Made by a program: the position numbers and the translations under genes | Shown: positions 1-7,835 of the stretch, one piece after another | Layout of the letters: every line of letters starts with the position of its first letter | How positions within the stretch are numbered: the first letter of the stretch is position 1 | NCBI RefSeq assembly: GCF_001676615.1 | Contig: NZ_LYXZ01000021.1 | Location: forward strand, 122,154-186,153 | Direction: 5' to 3' | Length of the DNA: 64,000 nt | Origin: Labrys sp. WJW | GTDB lineage: Bacteria > Pseudomonadota > Alphaproteobacteria > Rhizobiales > Labraceae | The notes under the pieces: generated by a model | What the model was told of the DNA's origin: nothing | The model's input: only the letters and a program-made list of their open reading frames with translations | Database searches by the model: none

Positions 1-111
1 CCCCGAGGGTTGCACGGGCGGGCGCATGAGTGGTTGAACAATCGACCGGGGCGGGGCAGTTTGTCTGATGAATGCTTGCGGATTCGCTTTTCCTCACCCT
101 TGGAGCCACCA

Positions 112-1146
112 ATGACCTATGTCGCGGATGATGCGCGCTACGACGCCATGCAATATCGCCGTTCCGGCCGTTCGGGCCTTCAGCTGCCGGCGCTCTCGCT
201 CGGCCTGTGGCATAATTTCGGCGGCGACATTCCCTTCGAGAATGCCAGGGCGCTCTGCCGCAAGGCTTTCGACCTCGGCATCACCCATTTCGACCTCGCC
301 AACAATTACGGTCCGCCGCCCGGCTCGGCCGAGGAGACCTTCGGGCGTATCCTGAAGACGGATTTCGCCCATCACCGCCAGGAATTGGTGATCTCGACCA
401 AGGCCGGCTACCGCATGTGGCCCGGACCCTATGGCGAGTGGGGCAGCCGCAAATATCTGCTCTCCAGCCTCGATGCCAGCCTCAAGCGCATGGGTATCGA
501 GACGGTCGACATCTTCTATTCCCACCGCTTCGACCCGAACACCCCGCTGGAAGAGACCATGACGGCGCTGCATGATGCCGTGCGCCAGGGCAAGGCTCAC
601 TATGCCGGCATCTCGTCCTACAGTGCCGAACGCACCAAGGAGGCGGCTGCGATCCTGCGTCGCCTCGGCACACCGCTGCTCATCCATCAGCCGAGCTACT
701 CCATGCTCAACCGCTGGATCGAGAAGGACAGCCTGCTCGGCCAGCTCGAAGCCGACGGTGCGGGCTGCATCGCCTTCACCCCACTGGCACAGGGCCTGCT
801 CACCAGCAAATATCTCGGAGCAAGCGGCATTCCGGCTGACAGCCGCGCCGCAGCCGGCAAGTCGCTTTCGCCCGACCAGCTCTCCGAAGCGAATCTGGCA
901 AGGCTGCGGGCTCTCGATGCGATTGCCCGTCGTCGTGGCCAGTCGCTGGCCCAGATGGCGATTGCCTGGGTGCTCCGGGACAGTCGCATGACCTCGGCCC
1001 TCATCGGTGCTAGCCGGCCTGGCCAGATCGAGGACTGCGTCGGTGCCTTGAGGAATCTCGATTTCTCTGCCGAGGAACTGGCCGAGATCGATCACTATGC
1101 CGAGGAAGGCAATGTCAATCTCTGGGCGGCCTCGAGCAAGGGCTGA
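112..1146 (+). CDS. gpr: L-glyceraldehyde 3-phosphate reductase (aldo/keto reductase, YghZ/Gpr type)
   Basis: The 344-residue product is co-linear with E. coli YghZ/Gpr (about 346 aa), an NADPH-dependent aldo/keto reductase that reduces L-glyceraldehyde 3-phosphate and detoxifies reactive aldehydes such as methylglyoxal in the cytoplasm. Visible family blocks are LSLGLWHNFG near residue 29, DLANNYGPPPGSAE from residue 61, ISTKAGY near 94 and IFYSHR near 134. These supply the AKR catalytic tetrad Asp61, Tyr66, Lys97 and His138. The ATG at 112 has a GGAG six bases upstream and matches the family N terminus. A longer TTG-initiated frame from position 10 adds 34 residues without similarity. The gene stands alone and is followed by a strong terminator hairpin. 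Confidence 0.93.
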   Translation: MTYVADDARYDAMQYRRSGRSGLQLPALSLGLWHNFGGDIPFENARALCRKAFDLGITHFDLANNYGPPPGSAEETFGRILKTDFAHHRQELVISTKAGYRMWPGPYGEWGSRKYLLSSLDASLKRMGIETVDIFYSHRFDPNTPLEETMTALHDAVRQGKAHYAGISSYSAERTKEAAAILRRLGTPLLIHQPSYSMLNRWIEKDSLLGQLEADGAGCIAFTPLAQGLLTSKYLGASGIPADSRAAAGKSLSPDQLSEANLARLRALDAIARRRGQSLAQMAIAWVLRDSRMTSALIGASRPGQIEDCVGALRNLDFSAEELAEIDHYAEEGNVNLWAASSKG

Positions 1147-1176
1147 TCGCGAGACAGCTGAGCGTCGATCCAGCAG

Positions 1177-1199
1177 CGGGCCGCTTTGCGGCCCGTTTT
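1177..1199 (+). terminator. Rho-independent terminator of gpr
   Basis: A perfect 8-bp GC stem (CGGGCCGC paired with GCGGCCCG) with a TTT loop is followed directly by TTTT. It lies 31 bases after the gpr stop codon. Confidence 0.85.
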
Positions 1200-1425
1200 G
1201 CTGTCAGGACTTGGCGAGGCAATATGCCTGTGTTTCCCTAGAGGCTAATTAGACTTAAGAATGATAGAGTAACAAGCAATCAAATTATTTCTAAAAAGCA
1301 TGAAGTATATTCTATAGAAATTGTCTCATGCCAAATTCTTCGAAAATTTGTCGAAAATGTGGACAACTAATAAGAATTGTGACAGTGGTTTATTGCTGAA
1401 TCATATCACGATGGGGATGGGCAAC
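1200..1425 (+). promoter_or_regulatory. AT-rich leader and promoter region of the outer membrane protein gene
   Basis: This stretch is far more AT-rich than its surroundings and has no credible coding frame. It contains an 8-base direct repeat TCGAAAAT at 1340-1347 and 1351-1358. It presumably carries the promoter and 5' leader of the downstream porin-like gene. I could not assign -35 and -10 boxes with confidence. Confidence 0.4.
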
Positions 1426-2115
1426 ATGAAAAAATTCGTCCTGGCGGCCTTTTTGCTAGCACCGGCACAGGCTCTCGCAGCAGATCTCGCGGCGACGCCA
1501 GTCGAGCCGGTCGCGCCAATAACGCCCTATAGCTGGACCGGTTTCTATGTCGGTGCCCATATCGGCTATGCCTGGGGCAAGGAGAGGGACGATCTGAGCC
1601 GGACACTGCCCGTGCCCGCCGACAGCTTCAACGTCAATGGCGTGCTCGGCGGCCTGCATGCGGGCTACAACGAGCAGTTCTCCAACAATATCGTGGTCGG
1701 CCTGGAAGGCGACATCGATCTCAGCGGCATCAACGGTTCTCACACCGTCATCGACGCCAATAACGGCAATAGTCGTCTGCATATGCGCAATCGCTGGCAG
1801 GGTTCGATCCGCGCCCGTTTGGGGTATGCCTTCGACCGGGTCCTGGTCTATGCCACCGGTGGTGTCGCCTTTGCCGACATCCGCGAGCGCTGGAACCTGT
1901 TTGACGGTGATATCGTCGGCTCCGGCTCCAAGACCAAGGCGGGCTGGACCGTAGGCGCCGGCGTCGAATATGCCTTCACCGACAATTGGATCGGCCGCGT
2001 CGAGGTGCGCTACACGGATTTCGGCAAGTCGCGCTTCCGGGTGGCACCCGATACCCGCTTCAAGGCCGGCTTCCACGAGACGGTCGCGCTGGTCGGTGTC
2101 AGCTACAAATTCTGA
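1426..2115 (+). CDS. Outer membrane beta-barrel protein (Omp25/Omp31-like, OmpA-type 8-strand barrel)
   Basis: The 229-residue product begins with a clear Sec signal peptide (MKKFVLAAFLLAPAQALA, cleavage before ADL). After a Pro/Ala-rich segment come alternating amphipathic strands with the motifs WTGFYVG, GLHAGYNEQF, GLEGDIDL, IRARLGYAFDRVLVYATGGVAFA, VGAGVEYAFTDNW and VEVRYTDFG, ending in a C-terminal Phe as expected for Bam-assembled barrels. This is the pattern of the abundant Omp25/Omp31/RopB family of Hyphomicrobiales, which act in envelope integrity rather than as large porins. The start at 1426 is chosen because it begins the signal peptide. Longer in-frame extensions reaching 1321 run through AT-rich leader. 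Exact paralogue assignment is not possible here. Confidence 0.9.
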   Translation: MKKFVLAAFLLAPAQALAADLAATPVEPVAPITPYSWTGFYVGAHIGYAWGKERDDLSRTLPVPADSFNVNGVLGGLHAGYNEQFSNNIVVGLEGDIDLSGINGSHTVIDANNGNSRLHMRNRWQGSIRARLGYAFDRVLVYATGGVAFADIRERWNLFDGDIVGSGSKTKAGWTVGAGVEYAFTDNWIGRVEVRYTDFGKSRFRVAPDTRFKAGFHETVALVGVSYKF

Positions 2116-2210
2116 GCAGATCAGGCGGGGAGCGCTACGTTTCCCACTGCCGCCTTTCGGCTTTCGCGACAGCCCTTTAAGCTGACGCGGAAGCGGAGTG
2201 CGCGGCCAGC

Positions 2211-2540
2211 ATGAAATCGATTCTGTTTTACGTCTTGGCAGCCGCCGGCGAGATCGGCGGCTGCTATGCCTTCTGGAGCTGGCTGCGCCTGGGCAAGCCG
2301 GCCTGGTGGCTGGTGCCGGGCACGGCCGCCCTCATCGCCTTCGCCCTCCTGCTTTCCCAGATCGAGACAGATGCGGCGGGCCGGGCCTATGCCGCTTATG
2401 GCGGCATCTATATCGCCGCCTCGCTGCTGTGGCTTTGGAGCGTCGAGGGGATCAGGCCCGATCGCTGGGATCTGGTCGGAGCGGTGCTGTGCCTCTCCGG
2501 CATGGCCGTCATCCTGTTCGCGCCACACCGCACGGCTTGA
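2211..2540 (+). CDS. UPF0060 / YnfA-like small inner membrane protein
   Basis: The 109-residue product matches the UPF0060 (YnfA) family in length and layout, with four predicted transmembrane helices at about residues 4-25, 30-50, 60-80 and 87-104. Characteristic motifs are [14 protein letters not shown] in helix 1, [10 protein letters not shown] in helix 3 and DRWDLVGA before helix 4. These small SMR-like membrane proteins have been linked in some species to export of toxic compounds, but the substrate is not established. The gene lies between the barrel gene and the convergent nagA, whose stop codon is 8 bases away. The ATG at 2211 is the only sensible start. Confidence 0.87.
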   Translation: MKSILFYVLAAAGEIGGCYAFWSWLRLGKPAWWLVPGTAALIAFALLLSQIETDAAGRAYAAYGGIYIAASLLWLWSVEGIRPDRWDLVGAVLCLSGMAVILFAPHRTA

Positions 2541-2548
2541 GGGCCGCT

Positions 2549-3697
2549 TCACCCGGCCAGCTTGCGACCGCCCACCCAGACGCCGCGTGCCGTCAGTTGC
2601 TCGTCGAGATGCACCAGGTCGGCGCGATAGCGCGGTGCCAGCCGCCCGCGACGATTGTCGAGGCGCAGGAACTGGGCGGGATAGAGGCTGGCCATGCGCA
2701 GGGCTTCGCCGAGACCGATGCCGAGATGGCCGACGCTGTAGCGCAGCGCCGCATCCATGGTGAGGTCTGAGCCGGCGAGCGTGCCGTCTTCCAGCGTCAG
2801 GGCACCGTCGCGCCGCGTGACCTTGCGCCCGTTGAGATAGAAGACGTCGTTGGCGTCGCCGGCCGTCGGCATGGCGTCGGTGACGAGGAACAGCCGTCCT
2901 GGTGTCTTTTTCGCTCGCAAGGCCAGCGAGAGGGAGCCGGGATGCACATGAAGCCCGTCGGCGATGATGCCGACCCAGAGCCCGCCATGGTCGAGAGCGG
3001 CTCCGGTGACGCCAGGATGGCGGCCCTGCAGGGGCGACATCGCATTGAAGAGATGGGTGATGCCGGTGGCGCCGGCATCCGCCGCCGCCATCACCGCCTC
3101 ATAGCTGGTGTCGGTATGGCCGAGGCTGACGATCACGCCCCCATCCGCCAGGCGCCGGATCAGGTGAAGCGGCGCATTTTCCGGCGCCACCGTGAGCAGG
3201 ACGGTCTCGATGCCGCTGCCCAGAATGAGGTCGACATCCGCTTCTGTCAGCGGGCGGATCAAGGCGGGGTCATGGGCACCCTTGCGCGGCACCGAAAGGA
3301 AAGGCCCCTCGAGGTGGATGCCGGCCATGCCCGGGACTCCGTCGGCGATCGCCTGACGGGCGGCGGCGATGGCGCTCTTCATGCCTTCGGCCGTGTCGGT
3401 GATATAGGTGGGCAGCAGGGCGGTGCTGCCGTGGCGGCGATGGGCCGCGACCATGCCGTCGAGTGTCGCCACGTCCGGGGACTGGTTGAACAGGAAGCCG
3501 CCGCCGCCATTGACCTGGGCGTCGACGAAGCCGGGCGCCAGCACGCCGGAGGGCAGGGTGGTCACGGCGGCATGGGAGGGAATGTCGGATCGCGGCACCA
3601 GGCCGAGGATGGCATCGGCCTCGACCAGAACGGCATGGCCCTCGACAAAGGTCTCGCCATTGAACAGGCGAGGCGCGGTAAGTGCGTTGAGCGACAT
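2549..3697 (-). CDS. nagA: N-acetylglucosamine-6-phosphate deacetylase
   Basis: NagA hydrolyses GlcNAc-6-phosphate to glucosamine-6-phosphate and acetate, the committed step of amino-sugar catabolism and peptidoglycan or chitin recycling. The 382-residue amidohydrolase shows the family landmarks in order: GFVDAQVNGGGG (56-67), HLEGPF (128-133, metal-binding Glu), SLGHTD (191-196), HLFNAM (215-220), DGLHVH (247-252) and the catalytic Asp274 in LVTDAM. A C-terminal small beta domain follows. The ATG at 3697 sits 2 bases after the stop of the upstream kinase gene, so the two form an operon. No nagB deaminase is in the window, so the pathway must be completed elsewhere. Confidence 0.93.
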   Translation of the reverse strand: MSLNALTAPRLFNGETFVEGHAVLVEADAILGLVPRSDIPSHAAVTTLPSGVLAPGFVDAQVNGGGGFLFNQSPDVATLDGMVAAHRRHGSTALLPTYITDTAEGMKSAIAAARQAIADGVPGMAGIHLEGPFLSVPRKGAHDPALIRPLTEADVDLILGSGIETVLLTVAPENAPLHLIRRLADGGVIVSLGHTDTSYEAVMAAADAGATGITHLFNAMSPLQGRHPGVTGAALDHGGLWVGIIADGLHVHPGSLSLALRAKKTPGRLFLVTDAMPTAGDANDVFYLNGRKVTRRDGALTLEDGTLAGSDLTMDAALRYSVGHLGIGLGEALRMASLYPAQFLRLDNRRGRLAPRYRADLVHLDEQLTARGVWVGGRKLAG

Positions 3698-3699
3698 CG

Positions 3700-4563
3700 T
3701 CAGCGCCCCCTCTTTGCCAGGGTCAGGGCCCCCGCAAGGGCATCGCCCCTGGGCGGAACCAGGATTTCGTCATATCGCACCGGCAGATAGGGGCGATAGG
3801 GTTCGGCAAGCCCGCCCATCAGGGCGATCCTGGGCGCGCCCAGGTCCTTCAGGCGATCGAGCATGGCGACGATGGAGCCCGTGGCCCCGGCAATCAGGTG
3901 ATCGGCTACGACATCCCCGCCGGCAGCTTCGAACACCAGGGGAGCGAAGCGGCCGTAGTCCCTCGGCGTGGCGGTCCTGGCCCAGATCACCGCCTCGTTC
4001 GGATCGTCATGGAAATGCGCCAGCAGGCGGCGGGTCAGGTCGCTCACCGGACCGAGCAGGTCGACGCTGAGCAGGGCGGCCCGCAGGGCGGAGCGTCCGA
4101 GCACGGCGCCGGAGGCGTCATCGCCCAGGGCAAACCCCCAGCCGCCGACCGAGGTCTCCCTGCCGCCCACCAGGGCCAGGCCTTGCGAGCCCGTACCGAG
4201 GATGAAGATACCGCCATCCTCGCCGGCATGGGCGCCGAGGCAGGCGGTGACGGCATCCGAGGTGACCGTCAGGGCTCCATAACCGAAGGGAAAGGCGGCG
4301 ATACTGTCAGCGAGAGCGGGAATATTGCCGCCGGAAAGGCCGAGCCCGGCCCGGATGCGCCGCTTCGCGTCCGGTGCCAGTCCGGCCGCGGCAAGGGCGG
4401 CATCGCCGGCCGCTGCGATCGCCGGGCCCGCGATCTCCGTGCCGAGGGTGAGATTGGAAGAACCCGACAGGCCTTCGCCGATCAGCTTGTCGTCCTCGTC
4501 GTAGAGCCTTGCACGCGTATTGGTGCCGCCGCCGTCGACCGCAAGATAGAGGATACCCGTCAT
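3700..4563 (-). CDS. N-acetylglucosamine kinase (BadF/BadG/BcrA/BcrD ATPase family)
   Basis: The 287-residue product has an ASKHA-fold phosphate-binding loop at its N terminus (AVDGGGTNTRARLYD, residues 8-22) and a second phosphate loop GTGSQGLALVGG, as in eukaryotic-type GlcNAc kinases of the BadF/BadG family. Its position 2 bases upstream of nagA supports GlcNAc or glucosamine as the substrate. Together the pair would phosphorylate unphosphorylated amino sugar in the cytoplasm and then deacetylate it, which implies non-PTS uptake. The start at 4563 is preferred because it has a GGGAG ribosome binding site and begins directly at the ATPase fold. A 41-residue basic extension in the same frame lacks similarity. 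Confidence 0.85.
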   Translation of the reverse strand: MTGILYLAVDGGGTNTRARLYDEDDKLIGEGLSGSSNLTLGTEIAGPAIAAAGDAALAAAGLAPDAKRRIRAGLGLSGGNIPALADSIAAFPFGYGALTVTSDAVTACLGAHAGEDGGIFILGTGSQGLALVGGRETSVGGWGFALGDDASGAVLGRSALRAALLSVDLLGPVSDLTRRLLAHFHDDPNEAVIWARTATPRDYGRFAPLVFEAAGGDVVADHLIAGATGSIVAMLDRLKDLGAPRIALMGGLAEPYRPYLPVRYDEILVPPRGDALAGALTLAKRGR

Positions 4564-4951
4564 ATCTGTCTCCCAGGGCAGAACGCCGGAACGTTCGATT
4601 GCCCTAACTCCTTGTTTCGGCGCGGCTTTGCGTTTCCTGCCGGTCCCACGCAATCGCATGGCCCCATGGCGGTGGCATATCATCATCGCCAGCGGAATTC
4701 AGCCAGGATTCCGTCATGAGCGCGCGCTCTCCACGGCCATCGGCAACAGCATCGGGTCGTTCTGTGCTCACCATGCACAGGGCGCGAGAGCCATGCAGAA
4801 CCAACATATGAGATGATCATGGCGGCGTAGCGTGCCAAAATCACAAGATATCAGTGTTTTTGCCTACATCTTATGCAAAAGGGGCACTCGTAACCGGGCG
4901 TCACTTGGGTTAAGGACCACCGTCCTGGGATCAACGATCGAGAAGCGACAC
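4564..4951. promoter_or_regulatory. Divergent intergenic region between the GlcNAc kinase gene and glgP
   Basis: This 388-base stretch separates two divergent transcription units and must carry both promoters. It is GC-rich on the kinase side and more AT-rich between about 4810 and 4880. No convincing -35/-10 pair, palindromic operator, RNA gene or conserved small reading frame was found. Confidence 0.5.
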
Positions 4952-7465
4952 ATGACTTCAACGTTGCACGACAAGCTCTATTCGGCCGAGGCGGCGATGG
5001 CTGTCGGTGATGATGCGGCCAAGCTGCCCGAAGCAACCGGCGAGGCGCGCGCCTTCCGTGACCTGATCCTCGCCAAGCTGACCTATGCCGTCGGCAAGGA
5101 CCCGATCGTGGCGCGCGACCATGACTGGCTGCGGGCGGTGAGCCTGGCACTGCGCGATCACATCGTCGACCGCTGGATGGCGACGACGCGCGGCGTCTAC
5201 CGCATGGGCGGCAAGCGCGTCTATTATCTCTCGCTCGAATTCCTGATCGGCCGCCTGCTCAAGGATGGCCTCAACAATCTCGGCCTCGTGGCCACGGCCC
5301 GCGAGGCGCTGGCCTCCGTCGGCGTCGACCTCGACATGATTGCCGAGATGGAGCCCGATGCCGCTCTCGGCAATGGCGGTCTCGGCCGCCTCGCCGCCTG
5401 CTTCATGGAGAGCATGGCCACCGTCGGCATCGCCGCCTATGGCTATGGCATCCGCTACGAGAACGGCCTGTTCCGCCAGAACATCGTCGATGGCTGGCAG
5501 ACGGAATCACCCGAGAACTGGCTGCAGAACGGCAATCCCTGGGAGTTCCCGCGCCGGGAAGTCGCCTATGAGGTCGGTTTCGGCGGTGCCGTCGAGGCGA
5601 GCGATGGCTGGGACGGCTCGGCCGTGCACAGTTGGAAGCCGGCCGAGACCGTACTTGCCGTCGCCCATGACACGCCGGCCGTCGGCTGGCGCGGCAATCG
5701 CGTCAACACGCTGCGCCTGTGGTCGGCCCGTTCGCTCGACCCGATCTCGCTCGATGCCTTCAATGCCGGCGACCATATCGGCGCCCTGAACGACCGGACC
5801 AAGGTGGAGTCGATCTCGCGCGTGCTTTATCCGGCCGATTCCACCCCGGCGGGGCAGGAATTGCGCCTGCGTCAGGAGTATTTCTTCACCTCCTCCTCAT
5901 TGCAGGACATCGTTCGCCGCCACCTGCAGCAGCATCGCGACATCAAGTCCCTGCCGTCCAAGGCGGCGATCCAGCTCAACGACACGCATCCGGCCATCGC
6001 CGTGGCCGAGCTGATGCGCATCCTGATCGACATTCACGGGGTCAACTGGGCCGATGCCTTCGCCATCACCCGCGAGACGATCTCCTACACCAACCACACC
6101 CTGCTGCCCGAGGCGCTGGAAACCTGGCCGGTGCCGCTGATCGAGCGGCTGCTGCCGCGGCATATGCAGATCATCTACGCCATCAATGCGCGCGTGCTGA
6201 CCGAGGCGCGCGAGAGCGGCGCCTCCGATGCCATGATCGCCACCGTCTCGATCATCGACGAGAGCCATGGCCGGCGTGTGCGCATGGGCAATCTCGCCTT
6301 TGTCGGCTCGCACAAGGTCAATGGTGTGTCGGCCCTGCATTCGGAACTGATGAAGGAAACGGTGTTCCGCGACCTCAACACGCTGTTCCCGGGCCGCATC
6401 ACCAACAAGACCAACGGCATCACGCCGCGGCGCTGGCTGATGACGGCCAATCCGGGGCTGACAACGCTGCTGCGCGAGACCATCGGCGATGCCTATCTCG
6501 ACGACGCCGAAAAGCTGGTGGCCTTGGAGCCCTATGCCAAGGATGCCGCCTTCCAGGAGGCCTTCGCCGCGGTCAAGCATGCCAACAAGGCGCGATTGGC
6601 CAAGGTGCTGCAGCAGACGGTCGGGCTTCGCGTCGATCCCTCCGCGATGTTCGATGTCCAGATCAAGCGCATCCATGAATACAAGCGCCAGCTCCTGAAC
6701 ATCCTCGAGACCATCGCGCTCTACAACGCCATCCGCGCCCATCCCGAGAAGGATTGGGCGCCGCGCGTGAAGATTTTTGCCGGCAAAGCGGCGGCGAGCT
6801 ATACGGCGGCCAAATATGTGATCAAGCTGATCAACGACGTCGCCAAGGTGGTGAACTCGGATCCGGCCGTACGCAATTTGCTCAAGGTCGTGTTCATGCC
6901 GAACTACAATGTCAGCCTTGCAGAGGTGATCATCCCGGCGGCGGACTTGTCCGAGCAGATCTCGACCGCAGGCCTGGAAGCCTCCGGCACGGGCAACATG
7001 AAGTTCGGTCTCAACGGCGCTCTCACCATCGGCACGCTCGATGGCGCCAATGTCGAGATGAAGGAGCATGTCGGCGACGACAACATCTTCATCTTCGGCC
7101 TGAAGGCGCATGAGGTCGAGGAGAAGAAGCGCCAGGGCCGCAATCCGGCCGACGCCATCGCGGCCTCGCCGGCCTTGGCCGAGGTGCTCGATGCGGTGGA
7201 AAGCGGCGTGTTCTCGCCGACCGATCGCGAACGTCATCGCGGCACGGTGCAGGCGCTGCGCTCCAGCGACTGGTTCTTCGTCACCGACGATTTCGACGCC
7301 TATGCCGCCATGCAGCGCAACGTCGACACGCTGTGGGCCAACAAGCCGGCCTGGCGCGAAAAATCGATCCTCAACGTGGCGCGCATGGGCTGGTTTTCCT
7401 CGGACCGCACCATCCGCGAATATGCCGACGAGATTTGGGGCGTGCAGACGACCCCAGTGGAATAG
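4952..7465 (+). CDS. glgP: Glycogen phosphorylase (GT35)
   Basis: GlgP releases glucose-1-phosphate from the non-reducing ends of glycogen. The 837-residue length and sequence are typical of bacterial GT35 enzymes. Recognisable blocks include YLSLEFLIGR, EMEPDAALGNGGLGRLAACF, the nucleotide-like AIQLNDTHPAIAVAELMR, TKTNGITPRRWL-like segments and the PLP site EASGTGNMKFGLNGALT, in which Lys684 is the expected Schiff-base lysine. The ATG at 4952 has GAGAAG upstream and yields the family N terminus. An in-frame extension of 40 residues is AT-rich leader. The gene is first in a same-strand glycogen cluster but is separated by 370 bases from glgB, so it may have its own transcript. Confidence 0.95.
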   Translation: MTSTLHDKLYSAEAAMAVGDDAAKLPEATGEARAFRDLILAKLTYAVGKDPIVARDHDWLRAVSLALRDHIVDRWMATTRGVYRMGGKRVYYLSLEFLIGRLLKDGLNNLGLVATAREALASVGVDLDMIAEMEPDAALGNGGLGRLAACFMESMATVGIAAYGYGIRYENGLFRQNIVDGWQTESPENWLQNGNPWEFPRREVAYEVGFGGAVEASDGWDGSAVHSWKPAETVLAVAHDTPAVGWRGNRVNTLRLWSARSLDPISLDAFNAGDHIGALNDRTKVESISRVLYPADSTPAGQELRLRQEYFFTSSSLQDIVRRHLQQHRDIKSLPSKAAIQLNDTHPAIAVAELMRILIDIHGVNWADAFAITRETISYTNHTLLPEALETWPVPLIERLLPRHMQIIYAINARVLTEARESGASDAMIATVSIIDESHGRRVRMGNLAFVGSHKVNGVSALHSELMKETVFRDLNTLFPGRITNKTNGITPRRWLMTANPGLTTLLRETIGDAYLDDAEKLVALEPYAKDAAFQEAFAAVKHANKARLAKVLQQTVGLRVDPSAMFDVQIKRIHEYKRQLLNILETIALYNAIRAHPEKDWAPRVKIFAGKAAASYTAAKYVIKLINDVAKVVNSDPAVRNLLKVVFMPNYNVSLAEVIIPAADLSEQISTAGLEASGTGNMKFGLNGALTIGTLDGANVEMKEHVGDDNIFIFGLKAHEVEEKKRQGRNPADAIAASPALAEVLDAVESGVFSPTDRERHRGTVQALRSSDWFFVTDDFDAYAAMQRNVDTLWANKPAWREKSILNVARMGWFSSDRTIREYADEIWGVQTTPVE

Positions 7466-7835
7466 GCGACGCTATCGTCGTATTCCCGGCAGGATTTGCA
7501 TCCCGCGTGGCATGAAGCCCTGCCTCGCGGGATGTCGATTCTTGCAAGCCCGTGCCGCTTGCCCTGGCCCCGTAGAGCGGCGGCATCAGGTCGAGCTGGG
7601 CCATGAACCCTCTCGGACTTTTTCGGTGGGACCGTCCGTTCCGTTTCCGCCAGAGGGCGAAAACACCAAATTTTTCACCCTGCAGTACCCTCGACATAAC
7701 CCATTTGGGCAGGCTGCGTTTAATCGTTGACCGTTGTAGCAAAAGCCCTAGCTTGTGTTCGAGAGGATCACAGGAAGACGCCTGGTCCCGGCAAGTCCAG
7801 GCGTTTCGATCCGGTTCGAAAAGGGGTCGTGGCGC
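7466..7835 (+). promoter_or_regulatory. glgP-glgB intergenic region with stem-loop and candidate promoter
   Basis: This 370-base gap has no credible gene. Just after glgP a 9-bp stem (CATCCCGCG at 7499-7507 with CGCGGGATG at 7526-7534) could end or stabilise the glgP transcript, although no T-run follows. Near the other end lies a TTGACC...TAGCTT promoter-like pair, listed separately. Confidence 0.5.
7727..7754 (+). promoter_or_regulatory. Candidate sigma-70-type promoter for glgB
   Basis: TTGACC at 7727-7732 is followed after 16 bases by TAGCTT at 7749-7754. The TTGAC element with a CTAG-type -10 resembles alphaproteobacterial housekeeping promoters. A transcript starting about 7761 would exclude the upstream GTG at 7755 and favours the TTG start at 7836 for glgB. 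Confidence 0.4.

Noticed and set aside
5897..7237. 446-codon frame opposite glgP
   Set aside because: Antisense shadow of a strongly conserved GT35 gene.
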